Shown: piece by piece, positions 49,723-58,539 of the stretch
How positions within the stretch are numbered: the stretch's first letter is position 1
Layout of the letters: the number at the start of each line of letters is the position of its first letter
Position numbers and translations under genes: made by a program
Notes under the pieces: model-generated
The model's database searches: none
Seen by the model: the letters and a program-made list of their open reading frames with translations, nothing else
Told to the model about the DNA's origin: nothing
Assembly: GCF_003205495.1 (NCBI RefSeq)
Contig: NZ_QJRX01000011.1
Coordinates: 1 to 64,000 of the forward strand
Length of the DNA: 64,000 bases
Direction of reading: 5' to 3'
Source of the DNA: Aquipseudomonas alcaligenes
Lineage (GTDB): Bacteria > Pseudomonadota > Gammaproteobacteria > Pseudomonadales > Pseudomonadaceae

Positions 49723-52344
49723 ATGGAAGTCATGGCCAGGATGACAGCCTCGCGCCTCACTCCACGCTCCCTGCGGCGCGCGCTGCTGCCGTGCTTGCTG
49801 CTGGCCGCCTGGCCGCTTCTGGGCGAAGCCTCGCACGCGGTGAAAGTCGGCACCTATGCCAACGAGCCCAAGCTGCTGCTGGCCGAGGACGGGCGTCTGA
49901 GCGGCATCTTCGGCGACCTGCTCGGCGAGATCGCCAGCCGCGAGGACTGGCGCCTGATCGCCGTGCCCTGCGAATGGCAACGCTGCCTGGAACTGGCCCG
50001 CGACGGCCAGATCGATCTGCTGCCCGACGTGGCCTGGAACGAGGAGCGCGCCACCTACCTGGACTTCCACCAGACCCCTGCCCTGTTCAGCTGGTCGCAG
50101 CTGTACAGCCGCAGCGACCTGCGCCTGGACTCCATCCTCAACCTCAAGGAGCGCCGCCTGGCCGTGCTGCGCGGCTCGGTGCAGGAGACGTACCTGCGCA
50201 ACCTGCTCGACAGTTTCGGCCTGCAGGCCAGCCTGCTGGCGGTAGACAGCCTGGAACAGGGCTTTCGCCTGGTCGCCAGGGGTGACGCCGATGCGGCAGT
50301 GGCCAACCAGCGCTTCGGCGACTACCACGCCGAGCGCTTCGGCCTGCGCGACACGCCAATCGTGTTCCAGCCGGCCCGGCTGTTCTTCGCCACCCGCAAG
50401 GGCGGCAACGCCGAGCTGCTGGCCAGCATCGACCGCCACCTGCAGGACTGGCAGACTCAGCAGGACTCGCCCTACTACCGCATCATCCAGCGCTGGGGCG
50501 GCCGGACACCCGAACTGGCGATCCCGGCCAGCCTCTGGTGGGGCCTGGCGACCCTGGCCGGCCTGCTCCTGCTGGCCCTGGCCGGCGCCCTGCTGCTGCG
50601 CCGCAAGGTGGCCGAGCAGACCCGCCACCTGAGCAACAGCGAGCTGCGCCTGAACACCATCCTCGACAGCGTCGAGGCCTACATCTACATCAAGGACCCG
50701 CAGTTCCGTTACCAGTACGTCAACCACAAGGTCTGCGAACTGTTCGGCCGGCCGCGCGAGGACGTGCTGGGGCAGACCGACGAGGCCTTCTTCGACGCCA
50801 CCACGGTGGCCAACCTGCGCAACAACGACCGGCGCGTGCTGCAGCAGGGCGAGCGGGTGCAGCTGGAGGAGGTCAACCGCAGCCTGGATGGCAACTGCGA
50901 GCAGGCCTACCTCTCGGTGAAGCTGCCGCTGCGCCGCCCGGACGGCAGCATCTATGCCCTGTGCGGCATTTCCACCGACATCACCGAGCACAAGCGCAAC
51001 CTGGAGCAGATCCACCAGCTGGCCTTCTACGACCCGCTCACCGGCCTGCCCAACCGCCGCCTGCTGCTCGAGCGCCTGCAACACGCCCTCGACCGCCACC
51101 AGCGCAGCCACCAGGAAGGCGCCCTGCTGTTCATCGACCTGGACAACTTCAAGAACCTCAACGACACCCTCGGCCATGCCATGGGTGATCGTTTCCTGCA
51201 GCAGGTGGCCCAGCGCCTGCGCAGCCAGGTACGCCAGGAAGACACCCTGGCGCGCCTCGGCGGCGACGAGTTCGTGCTGATGCTGGAGGACCTGTCGGCG
51301 CGCGGCAACGAGCTGTTCGCCGAGCTGGAGGCGGTAGCCGGCAAGCTGCTGGGCAGCCTGGCGCAACCCTACGAGCTGCAGGGGCAGTTGCACACCAGCA
51401 CGGCCAGCATCGGCGTGACCCTGTTCTCCGACGCCCAGGGCACGGTGGAGGAGCTGCTCAAGCGCGCCGACCTGGCGATGTACCAGGCCAAGGCCGCCGG
51501 GCGCAACGCGGTGCGCTTCTTCGACCCGCAGATGCAGGCCGAGGCCCTGGCGCGCATGCGCCTGGAGAACGACCTGCGCCAGTGCCTGAACGATGGCCAG
51601 GGACTGCTGCTGCACTACCAGCCACAGGTGGATAGGCATGGCCGCCTGATCGGCGCCGAGGCCCTGGTGCGCTGGCAGCACCCGCAGCGCGGGCTGATCC
51701 CGCCCGGCGAGTTCATCCCGCTGGCGGAAAGTACCGACCTGATCTTCCCACTTGGCCGCTGGATCCTGCGCGAGGCCTGCCGCCAGCTGGTGGCCTGGGC
51801 CGGCCACCCGCAACTCGGCCGCCTGCCCCTGGCGGTCAACGTCAGCGCCCGCCAGTTGCACCATCCGGAGTTCGCCGACGAGGTACTGGCGACCCTCCAA
51901 CAGAGCGGCGCCGATCCGCGCCGCCTGGAACTGGAGCTGACCGAGAGCCAGCTGGCGATGGACACCGAGGCGCTGATCCTGCGCATGAACGAGCTGCGCG
52001 CACGCGGCGTGAGCTTTTCCCTGGACGACTTCGGCACCGGCTACTCCTCGCTCGGCTACCTCAAGCGCCTGCCACTGTCGCGCCTGAAGATCGACCGCTG
52101 CTTCGTCCGCGACCTGCTCGAGGACGCCAACGACGCGGCCATCATCCGCACCATAGTGGCGCTGGGGCAGACTCTGGAGCTGGAGGTGATCGCCGAGGGC
52201 GTGGAGAGCGCCGAGCAACGCGAGGCACTGCTGAGTGCCGGCTGCCAGCTGTTCCAGGGCTACCTGTTCGCCGCGCCCGGCCCGGCGCGCCTGCTGGAGC
52301 TGTGGCCCGTGCCACAGGGCGACGAGCGCGCCGCCGGCGCTTGA
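49723..52344 (+). CDS. Periplasmic-sensor GGDEF-EAL protein (cyclic-di-GMP)
   Basis: An 873-residue signalling protein. After a signal sequence (about 1-40) comes an SBP_bac_3 solute-binding domain (about 40-265, ILNLKERRLAVLRGSVQETYLRNLL), one helix (about 275-292), a PAS domain (about 300-430) with VEAYIYIKDPQFRYQYVNHKVCELFG, then GGDEF at 513-517 (RLGGDEFVLML, with FIDLDNFKNLND) and EAL at 646-648 (AEALVRWQHP). DDFGTGYSSLGYLKRLPLSRLKIDR, a key EAL motif, is intact, so both domains may be active. The ligand is unknown, probably an amino acid or small organic acid. ATG 49741 is an alternative start with a better ribosome site (GGAAG 10 bases before). Confidence 0.92.
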   Translation: MEVMARMTASRLTPRSLRRALLPCLLLAAWPLLGEASHAVKVGTYANEPKLLLAEDGRLSGIFGDLLGEIASREDWRLIAVPCEWQRCLELARDGQIDLLPDVAWNEERATYLDFHQTPALFSWSQLYSRSDLRLDSILNLKERRLAVLRGSVQETYLRNLLDSFGLQASLLAVDSLEQGFRLVARGDADAAVANQRFGDYHAERFGLRDTPIVFQPARLFFATRKGGNAELLASIDRHLQDWQTQQDSPYYRIIQRWGGRTPELAIPASLWWGLATLAGLLLLALAGALLLRRKVAEQTRHLSNSELRLNTILDSVEAYIYIKDPQFRYQYVNHKVCELFGRPREDVLGQTDEAFFDATTVANLRNNDRRVLQQGERVQLEEVNRSLDGNCEQAYLSVKLPLRRPDGSIYALCGISTDITEHKRNLEQIHQLAFYDPLTGLPNRRLLLERLQHALDRHQRSHQEGALLFIDLDNFKNLNDTLGHAMGDRFLQQVAQRLRSQVRQEDTLARLGGDEFVLMLEDLSARGNELFAELEAVAGKLLGSLAQPYELQGQLHTSTASIGVTLFSDAQGTVEELLKRADLAMYQAKAAGRNAVRFFDPQMQAEALARMRLENDLRQCLNDGQGLLLHYQPQVDRHGRLIGAEALVRWQHPQRGLIPPGEFIPLAESTDLIFPLGRWILREACRQLVAWAGHPQLGRLPLAVNVSARQLHHPEFADEVLATLQQSGADPRRLELELTESQLAMDTEALILRMNELRARGVSFSLDDFGTGYSSLGYLKRLPLSRLKIDRCFVRDLLEDANDAAIIRTIVALGQTLELEVIAEGVESAEQREALLSAGCQLFQGYLFAAPGPARLLELWPVPQGDERAAGA

Positions 52345-52399
52345 CGACGGCAGCCGCGGCGACAAGGATGCGGCTTTTGCCGCCCAGGAAGTCAGTCGC

Positions 52400-52873
52400 A
52401 TGAGTCTGCAATCGGTACGCGCCTTCTTCGCCGCCAAGGCTCCCGAAATCGCCATCATCGAGCTCGCCACCAGCACCGCCACGGTCGCCCTGGCCGCCGA
52501 AGCGCACGGCGTGGAGCCGGGGCAGATCGCCAAGACCCTGGCCTTTCGCGTGGGCGAGCGCGAACTGCTGGTGGTCGCCCGCGGCGATGCGCGCCTGGAC
52601 AATCGCAAGCTGAAGGAGGCCTTCGGCAGCAAGGCGAAGATGCTCGATGCCGAGACGGTGGTGGCGCTGACCGGGCACCCGGTCGGCGGCGTCTGCCCCT
52701 TCGGCCTGGCCACGCCGCTGCCGGTGTACTGCGACCGCTCGCTGCTGGACTATGCCGTGGTGCTGCCGGCGGCCGGCGCCATCCATAGCGCCGTGCGCAT
52801 CTGCCCGCGGCGCATGGCCGAGCTGGTCGGCGCCGAGTGGGTGGACGTCTGCCAGGCGCCGGTGCCGGCCTGA
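52400..52873 (+). CDS. YbaK/ProX-type aminoacyl-tRNA deacylase
   Basis: A 157-residue editing-domain protein that is expected to hydrolyse mischarged tRNA. It has EAHGVEPGQIAKTLAFRVGERELLVVARGDARLDNRKLKEAFG, with the conserved Lys in QIAKTL, and GHPVGGVCPFGLATPLPVYCDRSLL, the YbaK signature. It is shorter than ProRS-attached forms and stands alone. The cognate mischarged tRNA cannot be told from sequence. It is convergent with the TRAP substrate-binding gene, only 7 bases apart. Confidence 0.9.
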   Translation: MSLQSVRAFFAAKAPEIAIIELATSTATVALAAEAHGVEPGQIAKTLAFRVGERELLVVARGDARLDNRKLKEAFGSKAKMLDAETVVALTGHPVGGVCPFGLATPLPVYCDRSLLDYAVVLPAAGAIHSAVRICPRRMAELVGAEWVDVCQAPVPA

Positions 52874-52880
52874 CGCCGGC

Positions 52881-53924
52881 TCAGTAGCGGTAGGGCGGCC
52901 CCGCCTTGTCCATCAGCGCGTTGTACTGCTTGAAGATCTCCACCACCTTGGCACAGCGTGGGCTGGTCTTGGCGATCTCCTCCCAGAACTTGCGCGCCTC
53001 GTCTTCCACCGTCTTCCACTCCGCCGCAGGAATGGTGGTCAGCTTGAGCTTGTCGCCTTCGACCCGCAGCTTGGCCTCGCCGCCCCAGTACCAGTGCTGG
53101 CGGTAGTAGTGCGAGCTGTCCATGCACAGGCGGAACAGGTCCTTGAGCTTGTCCGGCACTTCCGCCCACTTCTCCGAGTTGGCGAAGTAGGAGCCGATCC
53201 AGGCGCCGGAGATGTTGTTGGTGAGGAAGTACTTGGTGACGTTGGCCCAGCCCACCGTGTAGTCCTCGGTGATGCCGGACCAGGCGATGCCGTCCAGCTC
53301 GCCGGTCTGGATCGCCACCTCGACGTCTTCCCAGGGCAGGGTCACCGGGATCACCCCGAAGCGGGCGAGGAACTTGCCGGCGGTGGGGAAGGTGAACACC
53401 CGCTTGCCCTTGAGGTCGGCCAGCGAGTTGATCGGCTCGACCGTAGCGAAGTGGCAGGGGTCCCAGGCACCGGCGCCGAGCCAGGTCACGCCCTTGACCT
53501 CGGCGTAGGCCTCCTCCCAGATCTGCCGCAGGCCGAACTGCTCGAACAGCACCGGCACATCCAGGCTGTAGCGGGTGGCGAAGGGAAAGTAGCCGCCGAA
53601 CACGGCCACGTCGACCGGCGCAGCGATCGAGTCGTCGTCGCTCTGTACCGCGTCGATGGTGCCCTTCTGCATGGCGCGGAACAGCTCGCCGGTGGGCACC
53701 AGCTGGTCGGCGAAATACAGCTGGATCTCCATCTGCCCCTCGGCCACCTTGTTGAAGGCCTCGATCGAAGGCTTGATCACGTGCTCGGCCAGCGCCGGGC
53801 CGGCGTAGGTCTGCAGGCGCCAGGTGATCTTCTTCGGCTCCGCGGCATAGATGTGCGCCGAGCCCAGGGCTGCAGTGCCGCCGGCCAGCGCCGCGCCCTG
53901 CAGGAACTTGCGTCTCGTACTCAT
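52881..53924 (-). CDS. TRAP transporter substrate-binding protein (DctP type)
   Basis: A 347-residue periplasmic receptor. The N-terminus MSTRRKFLQGAALAGG is a twin-arginine signal (RRxFL), unlike most DctP proteins that use Sec. The DctP fold is shown by EMQIQ-like QMEIQLYFADQLVPTGELFRAMQKGTIDAV, VEPINSLADLKGKRVFTFPTAGKFLARFGVIPVTLPWEDVEVAIQTGELDGIAWSG (a substrate-binding region). The family resembles the mannitol/chloroaromatic or 2-oxoacid (TakP-like) branch, so an organic acid is probable. ATG 53924 is chosen because the residues before it are not signal-like. Confidence 0.88.
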   Translation of the reverse strand: MSTRRKFLQGAALAGGTAALGSAHIYAAEPKKITWRLQTYAGPALAEHVIKPSIEAFNKVAEGQMEIQLYFADQLVPTGELFRAMQKGTIDAVQSDDDSIAAPVDVAVFGGYFPFATRYSLDVPVLFEQFGLRQIWEEAYAEVKGVTWLGAGAWDPCHFATVEPINSLADLKGKRVFTFPTAGKFLARFGVIPVTLPWEDVEVAIQTGELDGIAWSGITEDYTVGWANVTKYFLTNNISGAWIGSYFANSEKWAEVPDKLKDLFRLCMDSSHYYRQHWYWGGEAKLRVEGDKLKLTTIPAAEWKTVEDEARKFWEEIAKTSPRCAKVVEIFKQYNALMDKAGPPYRY

Positions 53925-54036
53925 GCTGTCGTCTCCAAGCGTTGAATGGAGCCGCACCATTGCGTCTCCCCTCTCTCCCAGACCGGCGCTCGCACAACAG
54001 ACACTCCCGGGACGCCGCCCTGAAATCCAATTTGCC

Positions 54037-55362
54037 TCAGCCGCCGTAGTGCCACTGCGGCAGCCACAGGGCGATCTGCGGATAGATCATCACCAGGGCC
54101 AGGGTCAGCGCCATGATCGCCACGAAGGGCGTGACCGAGCGGTAGATGTCGCCCAGGCTCACCTCGGGCGGGGCCATGGCGCGCATCAGGAACAGGTTGT
54201 AGCCGAACGGCGGGGTCATGTAGGCCATCTGGCAGGTGATGGTGTAGAGCACGCCGTACCACACCAGGTCGAAGCCCAGGCTGCCCACCAGCGGCACGTA
54301 GAGCGGCGCGACGATTACCAGCATGGCGGTGTCGTCGAGGAACATGCCCATGAGGATGAACGACAGCTGCATCAGGATGAGGATTTCCCAGGGCCCCAGG
54401 CCCAACTCGCCGACGAAGAAGCCCTCGATCGCCTTGACCGCGCCGAGGCCGTCGAACACGGCGCCGAAGCACAGCGCGGCGAGGATGATCCACATGAACA
54501 TGCAGGTGATGCCGAGCGTCTTGCGCAGGGTCTCCTCCATCACCTTGCGCGTCAGCCGGCCCTGCACCAGCGCCGCCAGGGTAGCGGCCAGGGCACCGAC
54601 CGCCGAGCTTTCCACCAGGCTGGTGATGCCGAGCATGAACAGCCCGGTCATGGACACGAAGATGAACAGCGGCAGCAGCCCCGCACGCAGCAGGCGCAGC
54701 TTCTCGCCCGGACTGATCTCGGCGCGCTCCTGCGGGCTCAGCGGCGGCCCCATGTCCGGCTGCAGGCGGCAGCGCACGGCGATGTAGAGCACGAACAGGC
54801 CGGCCATCAGCAGGCCTGGCAGCACCCCGGCCAGCCACAGCTGGCCCACCGGCTGGCGGGCGATCATGCCGTACAGCACCAGCACCACGCTGGGCGGGAT
54901 GAGGATGCCCAGCGAGCTGCCGGCCTGGATCACCCCGGTGACCATGATCTTGTCGTAGCCACGGCGCAGCAGTTCGGGCAGGGCGATGGTCGCGCCGATG
55001 GCCATGCCGGCCACGCTCAGCCCGTTCATCGCCGAGATCAGCACCATCAGGGCGATGGTGCCGATGGCCAGGCCACCGTGCAGCGGCCCCATCCACACGT
55101 GGAACATGCGGTAAAGGTCGTCCGCCACCCCCGACTCGGAGAGCATGTAGCCCATGAACACGAACATCGGCAGGGTCAGCAGCGGGTACCACTTCATCAG
55201 CTTCATCGCCGCGCTGAACGGCAGCTCGACGCCGCCGTCGCCCCACAGCAGCAGGGCCGCGGCGGCGGCGACGAAGCCGATGGCGCCGAACACCCGCTTG
55301 CCGGTGAGCAGCAGGAGCATCATCGAGGAGAACATCAGCAGGGCGATCAGCTCGTAGCTCAT
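54037..55362 (-). CDS. TRAP transporter large permease (DctM type)
   Basis: A 441-residue inner-membrane protein with about twelve helices, forming the sodium-driven translocation channel. The family shows in MSYELIALLMFSSMMLLLLTGKRVFGAIGF, PLLTLPMFVFMGYMLSESGVADDLYRMFHVWMGPLHGGLAIGTIALMVLISAMNGLSVAGMAIGATIALPELLRRGYDK, and TPPFGYNLFLMRAMAPPEVSLGDIYRS. It overlaps dctQ by ATGA and precedes dctP by 112 bases. Confidence 0.93.
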   Translation of the reverse strand: MSYELIALLMFSSMMLLLLTGKRVFGAIGFVAAAAALLLWGDGGVELPFSAAMKLMKWYPLLTLPMFVFMGYMLSESGVADDLYRMFHVWMGPLHGGLAIGTIALMVLISAMNGLSVAGMAIGATIALPELLRRGYDKIMVTGVIQAGSSLGILIPPSVVLVLYGMIARQPVGQLWLAGVLPGLLMAGLFVLYIAVRCRLQPDMGPPLSPQERAEISPGEKLRLLRAGLLPLFIFVSMTGLFMLGITSLVESSAVGALAATLAALVQGRLTRKVMEETLRKTLGITCMFMWIILAALCFGAVFDGLGAVKAIEGFFVGELGLGPWEILILMQLSFILMGMFLDDTAMLVIVAPLYVPLVGSLGFDLVWYGVLYTITCQMAYMTPPFGYNLFLMRAMAPPEVSLGDIYRSVTPFVAIMALTLALVMIYPQIALWLPQWHYGG

Positions 55363-55868
55363 TCCAGGCGCTCCCCGCGGATGATCGCCACGTCCTTGAA
55401 GAACATGGCGATGGCCTGCAGCAGCATCAGGGCGATGCCGATCACCATCAGCACCTTGATCGGCGCCATGCGCGGCGACCAGGAGGAGTAGCTGGTCTCG
55501 TCGTACTCGATGGCGTACTGGGTGGAGGAGATGCCGCCGTACAGCAGCACGCCCAGGTAGAACAGCAGGAAGGCCACGGTCAGCACATCCAGCCAGGCGC
55601 GGGTACGCGGCGACCAGCGGCCGTAGAGCAGGTCCATGCGCACATGGGCGTCGAGCTGCATGGAGTAGGCGCCGCCCAGCAGGAAGTAGGCGACCATGAG
55701 GAACTGGGCGGTTTCCAGGGTCCAGATCGCCGGCTCGAACAGCGCCTTGCTCAGCGACGAGTAGAGCAGCACCCCCAGCATGACGAAAATCAGGTACATG
55801 GCGCAGCGCCCGATGAACCTGTTCATCCGGTCTACTGCACGCACATACGCTCGGATTGCCTTATGCAT
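55359..55868 (-). CDS. TRAP transporter small permease (DctQ type)
   Basis: A 169-residue protein with four hydrophobic helices (MYLIFVMLGVLLYSSLSKALF, TAQFLMVAYFLLGGAYSMQL, WLDVLTVAFLLFYLGVLLYGG, KVLMVIGIALMLLQAIAMFF). AYSMQLDAHVRMDLLY is the DctQ signature. First gene of dctQ-dctM-dctP, read leftward. A palindrome and possible promoter lie 43-66 bases upstream of its start, so the operon may be under local control, but no regulator gene is adjacent. Confidence 0.9.
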   Translation of the reverse strand: MHKAIRAYVRAVDRMNRFIGRCAMYLIFVMLGVLLYSSLSKALFEPAIWTLETAQFLMVAYFLLGGAYSMQLDAHVRMDLLYGRWSPRTRAWLDVLTVAFLLFYLGVLLYGGISSTQYAIEYDETSYSSWSPRMAPIKVLMVIGIALMLLQAIAMFFKDVAIIRGERLE

Positions 55869-55910
55869 GTCCTTGCCTGCGAAGCCGACATTTTTTTCGT
55901 CAGCCTAGAC

Positions 55911-55934
55911 GAGGATTGGCCGATGCCAACCCTC
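55911..55934. promoter_or_regulatory. Possible operator/promoter of the TRAP operon
   Basis: GAGGATTGGC (55911-55920), CGAT, GCCAACCCTC (55925-55934): 9 of 10 positions pair. On the minus strand the inner TTGGCA, 16 bases, then TAGGCT could be -35 and -10 for dctQ, so a protein bound to the palindrome would affect the promoter. Nothing else is evident in 55869-55999 besides a T7 run at 55891-55897. Confidence 0.45.
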
Positions 55935-55999
55935 GCTGCGCAGAATTTGACCAATAAGTCGACGGCGAAGGCTCTAGCTCCTGGGGCGCGCGGCGAAAC

Positions 56000-56287
56000 T
56001 CAAATGCCGCCGGAAACCCCGAGGCCGACCCCCAGCTCGGCGGCGATGGCGAAGGGCAGCAGCAGGGTGTCGAGCAGGGCGCTGGCGGGCAGGTCGAGCC
56101 CAGCATACCGGGGCGCCTCGGCGCCGAAGCGCTGCACCGGGCAGCAGCCACCCTGCAGCGCATACCAGTCCAGGCGCGTGCCGGAGTAGATGATCGGCGC
56201 ACCGGGCTTGGCCGCGTCCAGGGTGCGCACGCTGGCGCAGCCGGGCAGCAGCGCACCGGCCAGCAGCAGGAACAGGGCCCTATTCAT
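56000..56287 (-). CDS. YceK/YidQ-family lipoprotein
   Basis: A 95-residue lipoprotein with MNRALFLLLAGALLPGCASVRTLD (lipobox LPGC). The short conserved body is PGAPIIYSGTRLDWYALQGGCCPVQRFGAEAPRYAGLDLPASALLDTLLLPFAIAAELG, like DUF1375. The family is of unknown function. Its start overlaps the end of ubiX by 8 bases, which suggests co-translation. Confidence 0.85.
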   Translation of the reverse strand: MNRALFLLLAGALLPGCASVRTLDAAKPGAPIIYSGTRLDWYALQGGCCPVQRFGAEAPRYAGLDLPASALLDTLLLPFAIAAELGVGLGVSGGI

Positions 56288-56909
56288 CGCTGAGCAGGTG
56301 GTGCTCGCCCCAGCGCGGCAGCATGTCCTGGGGGATGTTCAGGCAGTTGAGGATGCGCGCGACGACGAAGTCGACCAGGTCGTCCAGGGTCTGCGGCTGG
56401 TGATAGAAGCCCGGCGAGGCCGGCAGTATGGTCACGCCGAGGTTGGACAGCTTGAGCATGTTCTCCAGGTGGATGCTCGAATACGGCGCCTCGCGCGGCA
56501 CCAGGATCAGCTGGCGGCGCTCCTTGAGCACCACGTCGGCCGCCCGCTCGATCAGGTTGTTGCAGGCGCCGGTGGCGATGGCCGAGAGGGTGCCGGTCGA
56601 GCACGGCACCACCACCATGGCACTGGGCGCGCCGGAGCCGGAAGCCGGCGGGGCCATCCAGTCTTCCTTGCCGTAGACGCGGATCTGCCCGGGCGCGGCG
56701 CCGGTGTACTCGCTGAGGAACTGCTGCATGGCCTGCGGCTTGGCCGGCAGGGTCACGTCGGTCTCGGTGGCCATCACCAGCTGCGCGGCCTTGGAGATCA
56801 GGAAGTGCACTTCGCGGTCTTCCTGCACCAGGCAATCGAGCAGGCGCAGGCCGTACTGGGCGCCGGAGGCGCCGGTCATGGCCAGGGTGATGCGTTCGGG
56901 GCCGTTCAT
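56280..56909 (-). CDS. ubiX: Flavin prenyltransferase UbiX
   Basis: Makes prenylated FMN, the cofactor of the UbiD decarboxylase in ubiquinone synthesis. It has 209 residues. Motifs are RITLAMTGASGAQYGLRLLDCL, VVVPCSTGTLSAIATGACNNLIERAADVVLKERRQLILVPREAPYSSIHLENMLKLSNLGVTILPASPGFYHQP. The ATG at 56909 lies 78 bases after the mpl stop, separated by a palindromic repeat. Confidence 0.96.
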   Translation of the reverse strand: MNGPERITLAMTGASGAQYGLRLLDCLVQEDREVHFLISKAAQLVMATETDVTLPAKPQAMQQFLSEYTGAAPGQIRVYGKEDWMAPPASGSGAPSAMVVVPCSTGTLSAIATGACNNLIERAADVVLKERRQLILVPREAPYSSIHLENMLKLSNLGVTILPASPGFYHQPQTLDDLVDFVVARILNCLNIPQDMLPRWGEHHLLSDE

Positions 56910-56928
56910 CGAAGTTTCCCTCTCGTCC

Positions 56929-56979
56929 GTAGCCCGGATGCAATCCGGGAGGGGCCACCCGGATTTTCATCCGGGCTAC
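56929..56979. repeat. Palindromic repeat, copy B
   Basis: GTAGCCCGGATG (56929-56940) pairs with CATCCGGGCTAC (56968-56979), with an inner CCGGATG...ATCCGG half. It shares its core with copies at 1673 and 61396. It lies between mpl and ubiX, both read leftward, so it may be a spacer or RNA-stabilising element as much as a terminator. Confidence 0.75.
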
Positions 56980-56986
56980 ACAGGCA

Positions 56987-58339
56987 TTAATTGTCCAACG
57001 CCGCCGCCAGCTTGCCGTGCAGGCCGCCGAAGCCGCCGTTGCTCATGATCACCACCTGGGTGCCGGGCGCAGCCACGGCCTTCACACCCTCGATGATGGC
57101 TTCCAGCGAGTCGCAGACCTCGGTCGGCACCGTCGAGCCGGCCACGCTGGCCGCCAGGTCCCAGCCCAGGTTCGATGGCGCGTACCAGAACACCCGGTCG
57201 GCCTGCACCACGGAGTCGGCCAGGCCGTCGCGGTGGGCACCGAGCTTCATCGAATTGGAGCGCGGCTCGATCACCGCGATCACCTGCGCGGCGCCGACGC
57301 GCTTGCGCAGGCCGTCGAGGGTGGTAGCGATGGCCGTCGGGTGGTGGGCGAAGTCGTCGTAGAGGGTCACGCCAGCGACCTCGGCGACCTTCTCCATGCG
57401 CCGCTTGACGCTCTTGAAGCCCGACAGCCCGGCGATGCCCAGCTCCGGCACCACGCCGACATGCCGCGCCGCCGCCAGGCAGGCCAGGGCGTTGGCCACG
57501 TTGTGCTGGCCGGTCAGCTCCCACTCGACCACGCCTTCGACCTGGCCGTCGAAGAGCACCTCGAAGCGCGAGCCGTCTTCGCTGAGCAGGCGCGCCTGCC
57601 ACTGGCCGCCGTCGCCGGTGGTCTGCACCGGGGTCCAGCAGCCCATCTTGATCACACGGACCAGGGCCTCTTCGGCCTGCGGATGGATGATCAGCCCCTC
57701 GCCCGGCACGGTACGCACCAGGTGATGGAACTGCCGCTCGATGGACGCCAGGTCCGGGAAGATGTCCGCGTGGTCGAACTCCAGGTTATTGAGGATGGCC
57801 GTGCGCGGACGGTAGTGGACGAACTTGCTGCGCTTGTCGAAGAAGGCGCTGTCGTATTCGTCGGCCTCGACCACGAAGAACGGCGTACCGCCCAGACGCG
57901 CCGACACCCCGAAGTTCTGCGGCACGCCGCCGATGAGGAAGCCCGGGCTCATGCCGGCATGCTCCAACACCCAGGCCAGCATGCTGCTGGTAGTGGTCTT
58001 GCCGTGCGTACCGGCAGCGGCCAGCACCCAGCGACCCTGCAGCACATGGTCGGCCAGCCACTGCGGGCCGGACACGTAGGGCAAGCCCTGGTTGAGCACG
58101 TACTCGACCGCCGGGTTGCCGCGGCTCAGGGCATTGCCGACCACCACCAGGTCCGGCTCCGGCTGCAGGTGGGCCGGGTCGTAGCCCTGCATCAGTTCGA
58201 TGCCCTGGGCTTCGAGCTGGGTGCTCATGGGCGGGTAGACGTTGGCGTCGGAGCCGGTGACGCGGTGGCCAAGCTCCTTGGCCAGCACGGCCAGCGACCC
58301 CATGAAGGTGCCGCAGATGCCGAGGATGTGGATATGCAT
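56987..58339 (-). CDS. mpl: UDP-N-acetylmuramate:L-alanyl-gamma-D-glutamyl-meso-diaminopimelate ligase
   Basis: Cytosolic recycling ligase of 450 residues that attaches recovered tripeptide to UDP-MurNAc. N-terminal MHIHILGICGTFMGSLAVLAKELGHRVTGSDANVYPPMSTQLE is the Mpl hallmark; the ATP site is AAAGTHGKTTTSSML; NNLEFDHADIF and TLYDDFAHHPTAI follow. ATG 58339 is chosen over the upstream frame. It recycles products of the lytic transglycosylases encoded here, so window genes span turnover and re-use of wall peptides. Confidence 0.96.
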   Translation of the reverse strand: MHIHILGICGTFMGSLAVLAKELGHRVTGSDANVYPPMSTQLEAQGIELMQGYDPAHLQPEPDLVVVGNALSRGNPAVEYVLNQGLPYVSGPQWLADHVLQGRWVLAAAGTHGKTTTSSMLAWVLEHAGMSPGFLIGGVPQNFGVSARLGGTPFFVVEADEYDSAFFDKRSKFVHYRPRTAILNNLEFDHADIFPDLASIERQFHHLVRTVPGEGLIIHPQAEEALVRVIKMGCWTPVQTTGDGGQWQARLLSEDGSRFEVLFDGQVEGVVEWELTGQHNVANALACLAAARHVGVVPELGIAGLSGFKSVKRRMEKVAEVAGVTLYDDFAHHPTAIATTLDGLRKRVGAAQVIAVIEPRSNSMKLGAHRDGLADSVVQADRVFWYAPSNLGWDLAASVAGSTVPTEVCDSLEAIIEGVKAVAAPGTQVVIMSNGGFGGLHGKLAAALDN

Positions 58340-58539
58340 GGATGACCTCTGGATACCGGCCCGTGGGCCGGGGCGAAATTGGCCGCAGGTTAGCACAGCG
58401 CAATCGGACTGAGGCCCCGTGCCGGCGGTTCCGGACGCTGCTGAAATTTCGTCTAGAGTCAAAGGCAGCCGGCCGTACCGGCCCGATTCCCGACAACAAG
58501 AACCAAGGACCACAGAAGGTCCGGATGGGAGTACTACGG

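Noticed and set aside
49594..52713. Open minus-strand frame of 1039 codons
   Set aside because: It lies fully opposite the GGDEF-EAL gene, is made of Gln/Ala/Leu/Val filler and has no recognisable domain. Long antisense frames are usual in GC-rich DNA.
52881..56287. TRAP and YceK segment as a genomic island with mobility genes
   Set aside because: No integrase, transposase, tRNA or direct repeat flanks it; composition looks like the neighbours.
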